Origin: an uncultured Eubacterium sp. | GTDB taxonomy: Bacteria; Bacillota; Clostridia; Lachnospirales; Lachnospiraceae | Length of the DNA stretch: 5,097 nucleotides | Reading direction: 5' to 3' | Assembly: GCA_910586445.1 (NCBI GenBank) | Contig: CAJUHV010000120.1 | Span: 1-5,097 of the forward strand | Part shown: positions 1-5,097 of the stretch, one piece after another | How the letters are laid out: the number at the start of each line of letters is the position of its first letter | Position numbering within the stretch: the stretch's first letter is position 1 | Made by a program: the position numbers and the translations under genes | Notes under the pieces: generated by a model | Databases searched by the model: none | Seen by the model: the letters and a program-made list of their open reading frames with translations, nothing else | What the model was told of the DNA's origin: nothing

Positions 1-39
1 CCAAGTGTGAAGCACATCTCACGGAAAGCATTTTTCAAA

Positions 40-55
40 CACGCTCTAGAGCGTG
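40..55. repeat. Perfect 16-bp palindrome upstream of the ATPase gene
   Basis: CACGCTCTAGAGCGTG reads identically on both strands. It ends 34 bases before the GTG start of the ATPase gene. As RNA it could fold as a six-pair stem with a CTAG loop, but the following bases are not a T run, so it is a poor + strand terminator. It could be a dimeric repressor site or the tip of a dispersed intergenic repeat whose remainder is bases 1-39. A weak -10-like TATAGA lies at 60-65, which would place the palindrome in the promoter spacer, but no convincing -35 is present. The palindrome is seen directly; its role is inference. Confidence 0.5.
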
Positions 56-89
56 CCTGTATAGATTTTTGGAATAAGGGGATGGAATC

Positions 90-1499
90 GTGAAACAATT
101 TATTGATCGGGATAAAGAGCTGCTTTTTTTGAAAAGTGAATATAAGAAAAAGACGTCTTCGCTGGTGATTTTATATGGACGCAGGCGCACTGGAAAGACA
201 GCGCTGTTATCCCGGTTTCTGCAGGACGTGGATGGCCTGTATTTTTTGGCTTCTGAAGAATCGGAGCATATAAATAAAAGAAACTTTGCAGCGGCTGCGC
301 TGGAATATGTAGAACAGACTGCAGATTTCAAATGCACAGGACAATATGAAAAAAACAAACAATCTGTAGAAGAAATAGGGCAGCTTTGCACATGGGATGA
401 TATATTTCGGTATATATTGTTAAACAAGGAAAAACCACTGATACTGATCGATGAATTTCAATATCTGGGCAGAGAAAATCCTGCATTTCCGTCCATATTT
501 CAGCGGATTTGGGATACAATGTTAAAAGACAGCCATACAATGGTTGTTTTATGCGGTTCGCTGCTTACAATGATGAAGTCCCAGACATTGAATTATTCCA
601 GTCCGCTCTATGGCAGGCGGACAGGGCAGCTGAAACTGGGGCAGATTCCGTTTTCCTGCTATCATGGCTTTATGCCGCAGGCTGATTACGAAAAGCAGAT
701 TGAGCGGTACGCAGTGACTGGCGGCATTCCCAAATATATTGAGCTGTTTATAGATGAGGACGATATTTATGATGCCATACGTCATAATGTGCTGGATGCC
801 AGCAGATTTTTATATGACGAGCCGGAGTTTCTGCTTCAGAATGAGGTGGAAGATGTCGGCAGTTATTTTTCTATCATCCGCACGATTGCACAGGGCGCGC
901 GCAGGCTGGGAGAAATCGCCGGACGTCTGGAAACCAGTCAGGTTAAGCTGGTTTCCTATCTGGACACCTTGATCGATCTGGATCTATTAGAGAAAGAAGT
1001 GCCTGTCACAGAACGTAATCCAGAAAAATCAAAAAAAGTACTGTACCGGATTAAGGATAATTATATTGCATTCTGGTTCCGCTTTGTATATCCATATAAA
1101 GGGCAGCTTGAAATCGGAAAGCAGGATTACGTTATGAGGCAGATCCGCGCTCATTTTATAGACAGCCATGTCAGCTATGTGTACGAACAGGTATGCAGGG
1201 AAAAGCTCATGCATTCAGAACTGAATCTTCTGCAGGCCGGGCGGTACTGGGATCAGGATGTAGAAATTGACCTGCTGGGCATGAATGCAGATGAGGGAAG
1301 AGCAGTATTTGGAGAATGTAAATACTGGAGCGGCCAGGTAGGTATGAACGTGCTGAAAAGCCTGGAGACAAAAAGCAGGACGGTGCGTTTTCAAACCAGA
1401 GTGCGCGAAAAAATATTTGTATTATTTTCCATACATGGATTTACAGAAGAGCTGATCGAGTATGCATCAGACCGGGAAAATATTCTGCTTATGCAGTGA
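90..1499 (+). CDS. AAA+/STAND-type ATPase, archaeal-ATPase family with C-terminal DUF234 (PD-(D/E)xK-like) domain
   Basis: A 469-residue cytoplasmic protein, intact and of usual family length. The GTG start is chosen because AGGGG at 77-81 sits eight bases upstream and the family N-terminus (F-I-D-R-D-K-E-L) begins at once. The Walker A loop is G30-R-R-R-T-G-K36-T37. The hydrophobic Walker B strand ends in D121-E122. A strand ending LCGS near residues 152-155 resembles sensor 1, and a YAVTGGIPKY segment near 207-216 is typical of the family. Residues about 258-325 look like a winged helix. The C-terminal domain carries D394 in VEIDLLG and E409-C-K411 in FGECKYW, which fits a PD-(D/E)xK nuclease fold. 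The family (PF01637 plus PF03008) is widespread in archaea and gut bacteria, but its substrate and biological role are not settled. DNA binding or cleavage is therefore inferred from the fold. No partner gene is adjacent. No strong terminator follows, but the next operon has its own promoter about 220 bases downstream. Confidence 0.9.
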   Translation: MKQFIDRDKELLFLKSEYKKKTSSLVILYGRRRTGKTALLSRFLQDVDGLYFLASEESEHINKRNFAAAALEYVEQTADFKCTGQYEKNKQSVEEIGQLCTWDDIFRYILLNKEKPLILIDEFQYLGRENPAFPSIFQRIWDTMLKDSHTMVVLCGSLLTMMKSQTLNYSSPLYGRRTGQLKLGQIPFSCYHGFMPQADYEKQIERYAVTGGIPKYIELFIDEDDIYDAIRHNVLDASRFLYDEPEFLLQNEVEDVGSYFSIIRTIAQGARRLGEIAGRLETSQVKLVSYLDTLIDLDLLEKEVPVTERNPEKSKKVLYRIKDNYIAFWFRFVYPYKGQLEIGKQDYVMRQIRAHFIDSHVSYVYEQVCREKLMHSELNLLQAGRYWDQDVEIDLLGMNADEGRAVFGECKYWSGQVGMNVLKSLETKSRTVRFQTRVREKIFVLFSIHGFTEELIEYASDRENILLMQ

Positions 1500-1620
1500 A
1501 TTTATTATTACGATCCTGCTAAAAACAGAATTATACTATTGATCTGTGAAAAAAAACGGACATGGATTACGTCACATTCATCTGTAGTTATTTGAAAAAA
1601 TGAAAAGAAAAACAGAATAA

Positions 1621-1642
1621 ATTGTATTTTTTTAGATACAAT
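1621..1642. repeat. Inverted repeat ATTGTAT-N8-ATACAAT
   Basis: Perfect seven-base arms (1621-1627 and 1636-1642) flank an eight-base T-rich centre, about 80 bases upstream of the predicted -35 of the repressor operon. The arms contain TGTA and TACA, the core half-sites known from BlaI/MecI operators, but in the reverse order and further apart than in the classical site. It could be a regulator site or a small hairpin. The symmetry is seen; binding is inference. Confidence 0.4.
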
Positions 1643-1722
1643 AGTAGTTAACGTACATGTGTCAGTTCCGACAAATATTTTTGTATAAATGAAAAAACAT
1701 ATGAAATATCGATAAAATTCTC

Positions 1723-1751
1723 TTGTTTTCTGGCGTTTTTTCGGATATACT
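1723..1751 (+). promoter_or_regulatory. Probable sigma-A promoter of the BlaI/M56 operon
   Basis: The -35 element TTGTTT (1723-1728) and -10 element TATACT (1746-1751) are separated by exactly 17 bases, with T-rich sequence between. It is the best match in the 388-bp spacer. Transcription would start near 1758, giving a leader of about 130 nucleotides before the repressor start. That is long for such an operon and places the inverted repeats at 1789-1847 in the transcribed leader. No equally good promoter was found closer to the gene. Confidence 0.6.
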
Positions 1752-1788
1752 AAGAGACATAATTTTGGTTATATTTTTATAAAACAAG

Positions 1789-1808
1789 AAATTGCGCATT
1801 TGCGATTT
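1789..1808. repeat. Imperfect dyad around TTGCGCATTTGCG
   Basis: The 20-base segment has AAAT at one end and ATTT at the other, with CGCA and TGCG facing each other in the centre; TTGCG also appears twice as a direct repeat. It lies about 30-50 bases downstream of the predicted transcription start of the repressor operon. It may be part of an operator. The symmetry is imperfect and could be chance in AT-rich DNA. Confidence 0.25.
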
Positions 1809-1812
1809 AAAA

Positions 1813-1847
1813 CTATGGCCACAATTAAAAGTTGTAGACAACCATAG
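1813..1847 (+). promoter_or_regulatory. Nested inverted repeat in the operon leader, candidate operator or RNA hairpin
   Basis: CTATGG (1813-1818) pairs with CCATAG (1842-1847). Inside, ACAA (1821-1824) pairs with TTGT (1832-1835), and a second dyad, GTTGT-AG-ACAAC, spans 1831-1842. TGTA, the core half-site of known BlaI operators, occurs at 1833-1836 and again at 1850-1853 within TGTAGTA. An autoregulatory repressor site between promoter and start codon would fit BlaI-family practice, but the classical TACA...TGTA palindrome is not present. The repeats are seen; the operator role is inferred. Confidence 0.35.
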
Positions 1848-1875
1848 GGTGTAGTACGCTATTTATATGGTTGAG

Positions 1876-1887
1876 AAAGGATGGAGT
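1876..1887 (+). promoter_or_regulatory. Ribosome binding site that fixes the repressor start
   Basis: AAAGG at 1876-1880, continued by ATGGAG, lies seven bases before the ATG at 1888. An in-frame ATG at 1867 has no purine-rich site upstream and would place this ribosome binding site inside the coding region, so the 1888 start is preferred. Confidence 0.7.
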
Positions 1888-2265
1888 ATGAGAGCAAAGG
1901 AAATTACAGAGTGTGAGAAAGTCGTCATGAAATGTGTATGGGATAGTTCCCAAGATCTGTCTATGCAGGAGATCACGGAGATGGTCAATACGCAGCATGG
2001 CAAAAACTGGAAGACACAGACGGTATCAACCTTCCTCGCAAGACTTGTCAAAAAAGATTATTTGAAAATGTACCGAAAAGGTAGATGTTTCTACTATCAG
2101 CCATTAGTTGACAAAGAAGAATACAAAGATGATGTGTTAAAAGATTATGTTCAGTTTTGGAATGGCGGCAGCATGGCGTCGTTTGTATGTGGTTTGTTTG
2201 GTAAAGGTATGCTGAGCGAGTCAGATCGAGAGGAACTAAAGAAGAAAATCAATGAATTTGATTAA
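1888..2265 (+). CDS. BlaI/MecI/CopY-family winged-helix transcriptional repressor
   Basis: A 125-residue cytoplasmic protein, the normal size for the family. Residues 5-70 form the winged helix: E7-C-E-K-V-V-M-K-C-V-W-D is the family's first helix, and K42-T-Q-T-V-S-T-F-L-A-R-L is the recognition helix, followed by the wing at K64-G-R-C-F-Y-Y. The C-terminal half (about 74-125) is the dimerisation helix region, ending with an acidic/basic helix like that of BlaI. Known family members bind palindromic operators as dimers and are inactivated by proteolysis linked to an M56 protease. In staphylococcal BlaI the cut is at Asn-Phe; by eye the matching place here is Gly-Leu near 102-103, so the cut site, if any, differs. 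The gene overlaps the next by 14 bases, which implies one operon and coupled translation. The repressor probably controls its own operon and possibly distant targets. Family assignment is secure; targets are unknown. Confidence 0.95.
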   Translation: MRAKEITECEKVVMKCVWDSSQDLSMQEITEMVNTQHGKNWKTQTVSTFLARLVKKDYLKMYRKGRCFYYQPLVDKEEYKDDVLKDYVQFWNGGSMASFVCGLFGKGMLSESDREELKKKINEFD

Positions 2266-3901
2266 TCAGTTATTTTTCGCGGTACTGATAAGCTCCGTAA
2301 CCAGCACCCTGCTGTTCATTGCATGGAGGATGTTACGGGGCTTTTTTATGGCAACAAATGCCAGGCTGATTTATGATATGCTGCATTGGATCAGTATTAT
2401 GTACATACTGCCGATCGGATATGCTGCAGTACTTTTTGCCTATCGGGGGTGGTTTGACGGCCATATCCGGTTATGGAGAGTTGTATTTGCACGAACGAGG
2501 AACATTACAAGCGGCCTGCGCATATTTGCATTCTGGTGGTTTGTAATTGTAAGCATTCTGATTATATTGTATATACTCGGCAGTATCCGATGGTATCTGA
2601 TCATGCAGGATAATATCCCGGAGATCGATCCGATGATGGTGAGCGTATTTAAGCGGGTATGTAAAAAACTGGATATTCCAGAGGGCAGGCTGGAGCTTCA
2701 CAGAAATGTGCTTGTATATTCACCACTGATCATCGGCATAAAACATCCAAAAGTCCTGCTGCCGGAACATGATTACACCGAGCAGGAGCTGGAACTGATC
2801 TTTTTCCATGAACTATCACATCATAAGCATGGTGATCTAAAATTTAAAATGCTGGTCATCATTGCTTTGTTGATCAACTGCTATAATCCGGCTGCTTACA
2901 TACTTTTTCGTACAGTAAATCTTTGGAGCGAATGCATGGCGGACCTGGCCGCATTAGAAGCAACAGGCAACCTGCATAACGCAAAGCCATACTTTGACAA
3001 AATCATGCAGCTGATTCCTGATGGGAAAAAAACCAAAAGAGACAGCTTTTTTATCTCAACCTTGTCAAAAGACGGAAAACAACTAGCAAGGAGAATGGAT
3101 TTTATGTTAAAGTACGTGAAAACAAAACCGTCAGGCAAGACTGCTACAACAGCTCTGGCAGCCGCGTTTGTTATGATGTCCGTAACGACTGCATATGCAT
3201 CCGGTGCAACTGTGGCGGACATTCATAACCTTATTTATCAGAATACGGAAGAGCAGATTAACGAGACAGATGTGGTAAGTGCTATGAGTGATGCAGCTGT
3301 GACGAATGGAGCTGAAGCGTTAAATGGTCAAAGCACAGCAGACAAACAAGCACCAGGTACAGCAGTTGTTGCTGAAGATGGCATGGTAGAATACTATTGC
3401 AATGTAGAAGATTTGGATTGGGATAATATTGAAATTATTTCTTCGCCGGATGAAGGTATTTCGACAGCTCAGGAAGGAATATTCTATGATATTGATTGGA
3501 CAGTAAGGCCGAATACGAGATATGTTAGTGGTGATTATAAGGTACAATCAGGTGGACGGATTGATGCATCTGTCATAATAAAGCCGTCGGATAAAAAGTG
3601 TTGGCTTGGAATTATGAATGATACTGGTACAGCTCGTTATGTAGAAGGAACAGGTATATTAAGCCATACGTTTAAAATATCTGAAACATGTAGATACCGC
3701 GTATTTGTTCAGAATAATTATACTGACGGTACGACACTAACTGCAAAGGTCATTTTATCTATGAGAATTAATAAAAAATACGATAATTTTATGCTTCACA
3801 GATGCAAAACCTACTACGAGCTGGATGACTATAAGATCATAATATTTAAATTTGGGAAACGTAAATTTGCGATGTTTTATGTACCGCTGTATGAAGGATA
3901 A
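2252..3901 (+). CDS. M56-family (BlaR1/MecR1-like) membrane metalloprotease and sensor with atypical extracellular domain
   Basis: A 549-residue integral membrane protein. Hydrophobic segments lie near residues 7-25, 43-64, 90-112, 199-220 and 298-316. The gluzincin motif is H186-E-L-S-H190, followed by H-K-H-G-D195, with the third zinc-ligand glutamate in E227-C-M-A-D231. All expected catalytic residues are present. R280-R281 lies in the cytoplasmic stretch before the last membrane segment, where BlaR1 proteins are self-cleaved. The part after residue 317 should be outside the cell. It has an acidic, low-complexity linker (about 330-375) and a beta-rich region (about 378-504) with no SxxK or other penicillin-binding motif, so it is not a beta-lactam sensor of the classical type. 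The last 45 residues or so are a basic, aromatic tail of unknown nature. The ATG overlaps the repressor gene by 14 bases and has only a weak ribosome site, which suggests translational coupling. Known relatives transmit an extracellular signal into loss of BlaI repression; the signal here is unknown. Confidence 0.92.
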   Translation: MNLINQLFFAVLISSVTSTLLFIAWRMLRGFFMATNARLIYDMLHWISIMYILPIGYAAVLFAYRGWFDGHIRLWRVVFARTRNITSGLRIFAFWWFVIVSILIILYILGSIRWYLIMQDNIPEIDPMMVSVFKRVCKKLDIPEGRLELHRNVLVYSPLIIGIKHPKVLLPEHDYTEQELELIFFHELSHHKHGDLKFKMLVIIALLINCYNPAAYILFRTVNLWSECMADLAALEATGNLHNAKPYFDKIMQLIPDGKKTKRDSFFISTLSKDGKQLARRMDFMLKYVKTKPSGKTATTALAAAFVMMSVTTAYASGATVADIHNLIYQNTEEQINETDVVSAMSDAAVTNGAEALNGQSTADKQAPGTAVVAEDGMVEYYCNVEDLDWDNIEIISSPDEGISTAQEGIFYDIDWTVRPNTRYVSGDYKVQSGGRIDASVIIKPSDKKCWLGIMNDTGTARYVEGTGILSHTFKISETCRYRVFVQNNYTDGTTLTAKVILSMRINKKYDNFMLHRCKTYYELDDYKIIIFKFGKRKFAMFYVPLYEG

Positions 3902-3938
3902 TGAAAAATAATTTTTGATTTATGAACAAAAGATCTGA

Positions 3939-4000
3939 CCAAACACGAAAAATACGAGTAAAACAAACAATACAAAACAAACAAACGAACATAAGAAAAG
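3939..4000 (+). repeat. A/C-rich, T-poor low-complexity tract with AAAC-type repeats
   Basis: Only four T residues occur in these 62 bases, and AAAC/ACAA units recur, especially at 3957-3990. It lies between the M56 stop codon and the hairpin at 3998-4056. Such a segment would be unstructured in RNA. No coding frame or protein-binding motif is recognised. Confidence 0.5.
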
Positions 4001-4056
4001 GGAACTGGCTGATGGGTGTTATTCTGAAACTGGGATAGCGTGCAGCCGGTTCTTTT
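3998..4056 (+). terminator. Long hairpin followed by T residues, probable terminator of the BlaI/M56 operon
   Basis: GAACTGGCTG (4002-4011) pairs with CAGCCGGTTC (4043-4052) with one wobble, and the stem can extend through G-U and A-U pairs to 3998 and 4056. Within the 31-base interior, TATTC (4020-4024) pairs with GGATA (4033-4037) around an eight-base loop. TTTT directly follows the GC-rich arm. The position about 100 bases after the M56 stop and 40 bases before the next promoter fits an intrinsic terminator. The two-tier stem is more elaborate than usual, so another structured RNA role cannot be excluded. Confidence 0.55.
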
Positions 4057-4095
4057 GCATTTAAAATTAGTTTTTATCAATAAACATTTCACAGG

Positions 4096-4124
4096 TTGAC
4101 GCATACCCGGATAAACTATATAAT
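4096..4124 (+). promoter_or_regulatory. Near-consensus sigma-A promoter of the Rpn-like pseudogene
   Basis: TTGACG (4096-4101) and TATAAT (4119-4124) are separated by exactly 17 bases. This is the strongest promoter in the window. Transcription would start near 4131 and give a leader of about 88 nucleotides that is A-rich and nearly free of T (six T residues in 4128-4217). The leader also contains a GC-rich ten-base palindrome, GGCCGCGGCC, at 4172-4181. Confidence 0.8.
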
Positions 4125-4218
4125 AATCAAATAAACAGCAAAAAAACAATGAAACAGCCAGAGCCAAAGCAGGCCGCGGCCATAAACCAAAATAAATCCA
4201 CATAAGAAAAAGGAGCAT

Positions 4219-5097
4219 ATGCACGAAAAACGAAACGAGGACACAAAGCAGAAGCAGGTATTTGACTGGGCATGCAAGATGCTCATGAACATGTCGCATG
4301 CGTCAATCGTACATTTTATCAATGGATTATTCCAGAAGGACTATCCGGCGGACAGCAGCATAGCCTTTTTATCGACAGAACACATCCGGACGGGGTGAGC
4401 AGGCTGTTTTCGGATTTCCTGCTTGCGATAGGCGGGGACAATTACCATATAGAATTCTAGCTGAAAAAAGATGAGACGATAGCGCTGAGGGTGTTCGAAT
4501 ACTGCTTTGAAGAGGCGAAGAGAGACAGGGAGGAAGATGGGGACGGGATCGCGCTGCGCTTTGCGCAGACAAAGGTGGTCTACCTGCAGGAAAACAGGGG
4601 CATTCCCCCGGCATACACCATATGGTTCCAGATGCCGTCAGGGGAGAAATTCCGGTACGAGGTGCCCGTAATGCAGCTGCTGGCAAAGAGCGTGGGCGAG
4701 ATCGAAGAAGAAGGGCTGGTCCTGCTCCTGCCGCTGTACCAGCTGAAGATGCGCGGGATTAAAAAGCTGTCCCCGCAGAAACGCGCAGGCCGCATGGAAG
4801 AGTTCAAGGCAATGCTGGGCGACATAGAAAGCGCATTCCATAAGGCGCTGTCAGAGGGAGCCATCAGCGAGGGGGACGGGGTGAAGCTGGCAGATGTCCT
4901 GGGGACGGTCTACAGGCACTTATATTCAGATCTGAAAGACATGGAAGAGGTGAACGACATGGTAGAAGAAAAATTCACATCATGGTTTGACGAGCTGGCA
5001 GAAAAGGTCAGGCAGAAAAGCATGGTGGAAGGCATGCGCCAAGGTATGCAGCAGGGCATGCAGGTGACATATCTGCTGACCAAGAATCCGGGCCTGT
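4219..5097 (+). pseudogene. Rpn/PDDEXK-type nuclease (recombination-promoting nuclease or transposase-related family), broken by frameshift and amber codon, 3' end outside window
   Basis: The ATG at 4219 follows AAAAAGGAG (ending 4215; the spacing is short). The first 59 codons read in one frame (MHEKRNEDTKQKQVFDW...) up to TGA at 4396-4398. Homology then continues one frame back from GTG at 4395 (VSRLFSDFLLAIGG). Restoring one G to the GGGG run at 4392-4395 would join the two. A TAG at 4458-4460 then interrupts the text IEF-stop-LKKDE, exactly where family members have glutamine in the ExQ motif. The active-site aspartate (codon 4413-4415, SDF) and glutamate (4452-4454) remain. After the TAG the frame is open for over 200 codons to the window end, with helical regions and a GMxQ repeat (5031-5063) typical of the family's C-terminus. 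Family members are Mg-dependent DNA nucleases related to RpnA and PF12784-type proteins. The promoter at 4096-4124 looks intact and the decay light, so inactivation is recent, or one lesion is a sequencing error. Confidence 0.85.
5031..5063 (+). repeat. Tandem 12-bp repeat encoding GMxQ
   Basis: GGC-ATG-CGC-CAA, GGT-ATG-CAG-CAG and a partial GGC-ATG-CAG follow one another in the open frame of the Rpn-like pseudogene. They give G-M-R-Q, G-M-Q-Q and G-M-Q, a short helical glycine-every-four repeat common at the C-terminal end of this nuclease family. Copy number may vary between relatives. Confidence 0.6.

Larger units (their letters stand above)
1500..1887. other. AT-rich non-coding spacer and leader of the blaI-like operon
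   Basis: This 388-bp stretch has no credible coding frame. It holds an inverted repeat at 1621-1642, the best promoter candidate at 1723-1751, a dyad at 1789-1808, a nested inverted repeat at 1813-1847 and a ribosome binding site just before 1888. A five-pair stem, ACAGA (1525-1529) with TCTGT (1543-1547), follows the ATPase gene. It is followed by A residues, not T, so it is not a + strand intrinsic terminator, and none is evident for the ATPase gene. Confidence 0.7.

Noticed and set aside
1525..1555. Intrinsic terminator after the ATPase gene
   Set aside because: The stem is only five base pairs with a long loop and is followed by A residues on the + strand.
1684..1689. TATAAA as an alternative -10 for the repressor operon
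   Set aside because: No acceptable -35 is found at 16-18 bases upstream; the 1723-1751 pair is clearly better.
1867..1887. Upstream ATG giving a seven-residue longer repressor
   Set aside because: No ribosome site precedes it, whereas AAAGG at 1876-1880 is well placed for the ATG at 1888, and family members begin close to that methionine.
3957..3990. CRISPR-like or direct-repeat array in the AAAC-rich tract
   Set aside because: The units are four to eight bases of simple low-complexity sequence, with no conserved repeat-spacer periodicity.
4149..4205. An 18-codon leader peptide (starting MKQPEPKQ) between the promoter and the Rpn-like start
   Set aside because: It has no ribosome binding site, and its composition simply reflects the A/C-rich leader.
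3877..4322. Two overlapping minus-strand open frames encoding strongly hydrophobic peptides across the spacer and the start of the Rpn-like gene
   Set aside because: The hydrophobicity follows from the complement of A-rich leader DNA (Phe, Leu, Tyr codons). The frames run through the clear + strand promoter and homologous coding sequence, and no ribosome site is evident.
4272..4460. A 62-codon + strand open frame as a separate small gene
   Set aside because: Its last part (VSRLFSDFLLAIGG...IEF) is the continuation of the Rpn-like protein in the shifted frame, and its first part is an out-of-frame reading of the same gene. It is a product of the frameshift, not a gene.
4369..4864. Minus-strand open frames opposite the Rpn-like pseudogene
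   Set aside because: They are rich in Pro, Ser and Arg as expected for the complement of an acidic, GC-richer gene, and the + strand shows clear family motifs throughout.

Overview
The window looks like part of the chromosome of a low-to-moderate GC Firmicute, most likely a gut Lachnospiraceae-type clostridium. This rests on codon usage, consensus-like housekeeping promoters, a BlaI/M56 pair with a short non-penicillin-binding sensor tail, and an Rpn-like nuclease gene of a type common in that family. The assignment is inference from style, because the window holds no rRNA or other taxonomic marker.

Layout, all real genes on the + strand. (1) Bases 1-89 are a leader with a perfect 16-bp palindrome. 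(2) 90-1499 encodes an intact 469-residue AAA+/STAND-like ATPase of the archaeal-ATPase plus DUF234 type, with Walker A, Walker B and a C-terminal PD-(D/E)xK-like signature. (3) 1500-1887 is an AT-rich, non-coding 388-bp spacer with a good promoter (1723-1751) and several inverted repeats. (4) 1888-2265 and 2252-3901 are a translationally overlapping pair: a BlaI/MecI-family repressor and an M56 (BlaR1/MecR1-like) membrane metalloprotease. (5) 3902-4218 is a second non-coding spacer with an A/C-rich tract, a long hairpin followed by T residues (probable terminator) and a near-consensus promoter (4096-4124). (6) 4219-5097 and beyond is an Rpn/PDDEXK-type nuclease gene broken by a one-base frameshift in a G run and by an amber codon at the glutamine of its ExQ active-site motif. 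It runs off the window.

The repressor and protease form a self-contained sensory unit. By analogy with BlaR1-BlaI and MecR1-MecI, an extracellular signal would activate the membrane protease, BlaI-type repression would be lifted, and the operon plus any unlinked targets would be induced. No beta-lactamase, PBP2a or other obvious effector lies beside it, and the extracellular part is not a penicillin-binding domain, so the ligand and regulon are unknown. The ATPase and the Rpn pseudogene appear to be independent neighbours, not parts of the same pathway.

I see no clearly new multi-gene defence or mobile system. The points most worth following are the unusual sensor and C-terminal tail of the M56 protein, the position of the two lesions in the Rpn gene, and the structured non-coding regions.
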